Source: Chitinophagaceae bacterium (GTDB lineage: Bacteria > Bacteroidota > Bacteroidia > Chitinophagales > Chitinophagaceae). Taken from it: 8,682 nt of DNA. The notes under the pieces were generated by a model. It worked only from the letters and a program-made list of their open reading frames with translations. It made no database searches and was not told the origin of the DNA. A program made the translations under genes and the position numbers. Shown here in pieces: positions 7,801 through 8,682 of the stretch. The stretch lies in NCBI GenBank assembly GCA_003526435.1, contig DPWF01000095.1, positions 738 to 9,419 on the forward strand, read 5' to 3'. Positions within the stretch are counted from its first letter, which is position 1. Each line of letters starts with the position of its first letter.

Positions 7801-8682
7801 GGCGCCAATGCAGATGCCGCAAGAACTTCTATCGGACAATCACTTGTAAATCTTACCAATGCTGTAGCCAATGCGGTTTATACCGTTACGCCAGTAGCAA
7901 ACGGATGTCCCGGAAATTTATTTACGGTTACCGTTCCTGTGAACCCCGTAGCCTCGATCTCAACTCAATCTGTATCGGTTTGTTCAGGTAATAGTTTTTC
8001 AGTATTGCCATCGCCTGTTCCTGCTGGCACTTCTTACACATGGACAGCTCCAGTCATTGTTCCAACAGGAACTGTTGCAGGCAGCATTGCACAGGCTACT
8101 CCTGTAACCAGCATTTCGCAATTTGTCACCAATACAACAAACACGGCTTCACAGTCGCAATATCAGGTTACACCTATTACTGGTAGTTGTGCAGGGGCTT
8201 CATTCGCCGTAAATGTTACGGTTAACCCTTCAACCTCTCTGAGTAGTAACCTGACTGCTCCCGCTATTTGTAGTAATAGTAATTTTAGCTATGTACCTTC
8301 AAGCAACACACCTTCTACCACTACTTTTAACTGGTCGAGAGCTGCTATAACAGGTATTGTAAACCCTGCCTCTTCTGGTGCGAACAGTTTGTCTGAACTA
8401 CTTGTCAACAATACCAATAATCCTATTACTGTTACCTATGTATATAGCCTTGCCACTTCGGCTGGTTGTACCAATACACAAAATGTAACGGTGGTTGTAA
8501 ATCCAATTCCGGTACTTACCAGTCTTGCCAATCCGCCTGCCATTTGTAGTGGTAATACGTTTAATTATTTTCCTGCATCAAATGTTACAGGAACCAGTTT
8601 TAACTGGAGCAGAAATTTACAGGCATTTATTACCAATGGTGCCGCTATAGGCAGTAATAATCCTGGTGAAATATTAGTGAGC
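4804..8682 (+). CDS. Giant secreted PKD-like/Ig-like repeat protein (3' truncated)
   Basis: The frame is open without a stop from ATG 4804 to the last base, giving 1293 visible residues; the C-terminus lies beyond the window. Residues 1-37 form a signal peptide: a basic n-region (NRKRKVGR), a hydrophobic core CFLLMILLVFSVSYAF and probable cleavage after G37 (AFG|QH). The rest is a tandem array of about 90-residue PKD-like/Ig-like domains of the type common in Bacteroidota surface proteins. Each has [IV]C[SN] near its start, a central W, an L-x-N motif, a late G-C and a closing VxVNPxP linker. Such proteins usually serve as extracellular adhesins or structural surface proteins. They often end in a Type IX secretion or CHU_C-like C-terminal domain, which cannot be checked here. 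No catalytic domain is visible. Charged residues are rare. An in-frame ATG at 4753 would add 17 residues (MKLFFDIFYTLTQPLKP); I prefer 4804 because it gives a more usual signal peptide. The gene is divergent from the DUF1684 gene. Confidence 0.92.
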   Translation, partial: MTTVFVKDYIQNRKRKVGRSCFLLMILLVFSVSYAFGQHTLTICSGGNPNFAPAGNPSSLRYTWGVPTVAPAGAVAVSPQNTPQVTVNQTLVNNTSNPAVVTYNVAVSDGSSFTLDVTVNPTPRLSNSTATTSICSGANFNFTISSATAGTSFNWVRPLSTGITPNTNTGNGNISEALTNTGSNPLTATYQVTLSANGCNNVQSIAVVVNPLPALNSSLLPADVCSGSQFVYNPTSDQSNINFNWSRSTVAGISNAAATGTNSPNELLTNTTLTPIAVPYIYNLVSTATGCVRTQTVTVEVNPLPTLSSSTANAVICSGTSFNYNPASALGGTSIAWSRATIVGISPNSGVGNGNISEVLVNNSNLNPVTVTYDFTLSNSGCVNNQSFNVLVNPRPTLSSSMNTNTVCSASPFNYTPTSLQSNITFAWSRPFTAGISNAAATGTDNPQEALTNTTNNTIVALYTYTLTNGITGCSNTQNIFVAVTPIPSLSDGVTSICNGQTFSYDPPGAPTNTTYTWTTPVISPVLNITGGSANAIESQYVSQSLNNVSGASATATYTVTPKTNGCVGNTFNVVVTVAAGATPNIPLNSQFAPPPVCSNTFFNYTALSSATTPTFSWRRYPAAGITNTAPATGVGASISEQLVNSTTTPATVTYAIYVTSGGCTNTHFITATVNPATALSSSLTPAAICSNTQFSYTPTSNTPSTTQFNWTRAFVTGISNLSASGTNNPNEPLINTTNNPIDVVYTYNLVTSAGCSNTQDVTVRVNPTPRLTTTTPSPTEICSGNTFLFNPTSPTAGGPVIFQWTRSAINGISNGSSAGLGSAEEDLINTGINPLTVTYNYTTIVSGCSNTQSVNILVKPVPVVTNKTAIICSNSSFSTTISNIPSGTVYSWGVPTSSPAGAVTGGTSGTLQTSIGQQLFNTSIDPGNLFYTVTPSANGCTGLNFTVAVTVNPAPVASSVTLPAICSGTSFNYTPPGIQSGTLYSWGNATQNPVSTITGANADAARTSIGQSLVNLTNAVANAVYTVTPVANGCPGNLFTVTVPVNPVASISTQSVSVCSGNSFSVLPSPVPAGTSYTWTAPVIVPTGTVAGSIAQATPVTSISQFVTNTTNTASQSQYQVTPITGSCAGASFAVNVTVNPSTSLSSNLTAPAICSNSNFSYVPSSNTPSTTTFNWSRAAITGIVNPASSGANSLSELLVNNTNNPITVTYVYSLATSAGCTNTQNVTVVVNPIPVLTSLANPPAICSGNTFNYFPASNVTGTSFNWSRNLQAFITNGAAIGSNNPGEILVS
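4915..8682 (+). repeat. Tandem array of 14 PKD-like domain repeats, two subtypes
   Basis: Coding repeats of about 270-297 nt, bounded at the NPxP-like linkers, start at 4915 (unit 0), 5173, 5443, 5719, 5992, 6268, 6565, 6838, 7114, 7393, 7672, 7954, 8236 and 8512; the last is cut at 8682. Type A units (5173, 5443, 5719, 5992, 6565, 6838, 7114, 8236, 8512) have W-x-R after the first third and, where complete, a GC.N-type motif (commonly GC.NTQ) near the end. Type B units (4915, 6268, 7393, 7672, 7954) have W followed by two residues and usually P (WGVP, WTTP, WTAP, with WGNA in one), and G..F near the end. Similarity is clear at the protein level but weak at the DNA level, so the array is old rather than recently amplified. 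Confidence 0.9.

Noticed and set aside
4915..8682. Possible CRISPR or recent tandem amplification from the periodic sequence
   Set aside because: The period is about 275 nt, in frame, with similarity mainly at protein level. There are no short identical repeats with unique spacers.

Overview
The window looks like a chromosomal segment of a Bacteroidota bacterium, most likely in or near the Chitinophagaceae. This is inferred from four things: a bacterial GGGP-synthase-type gene; an AraC regulator with the N-terminal domain common in that group; a secreted DUF1684 protein; and a very long secreted protein built of the PKD-like/Ig-like domains (ICSG...W-S-R...GC.NTQ...VNP.P) typical of Bacteroidota surface proteins. 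Upstream regions show no clear Shine-Dalgarno sites, as expected for the phylum.

Layout from left to right. (1) 2-481, +: the C-terminal two thirds of a geranylgeranylglyceryl-phosphate-synthase-family gene, cut by the window start. (2) 595-1279, +: the decayed remains of a multi-pass membrane protein gene, with two in-frame stops and two one-base frameshifts. (3) 1497-2744, +: a soluble PAS-domain sensor histidine kinase. (4) 2790-3380, +: an AraC-type regulator with a small HMA-like N-terminal domain, 45 nt after the kinase and probably co-transcribed with it. (5) 3413-4336, -: an exported DUF1684 protein, convergent with the regulator. (6) 4337-4803: a 467-nt divergent intergenic region with no gene, holding a nested inverted repeat and a direct repeat. 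(7) 4804 to beyond the window end, +: a giant secreted repeat protein of at least 1293 residues. It has a signal peptide followed by 14 PKD-like domains of about 90 residues, the last cut by the window end.

Functional links are limited. The kinase and AraC regulator are the clearest unit: a possible two-gene sensory module with no receiver-domain protein in view. The DUF1684 gene and the giant protein are divergently arranged and could share the regulatory region between them, but nothing shows that they work together.

The most interesting structure is inside the repeat protein. Its domains fall into two subtypes. In all 14 copies, an Arg after the central Trp and a Glu before the L-x-N motif are either both present (type A, nine copies) or both absent, with Gln in the Glu position (type B, five copies). 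The mature part has very few charged residues and only about three lysines. All domain and family names come from reading the translated sequence by eye; no database search was run.
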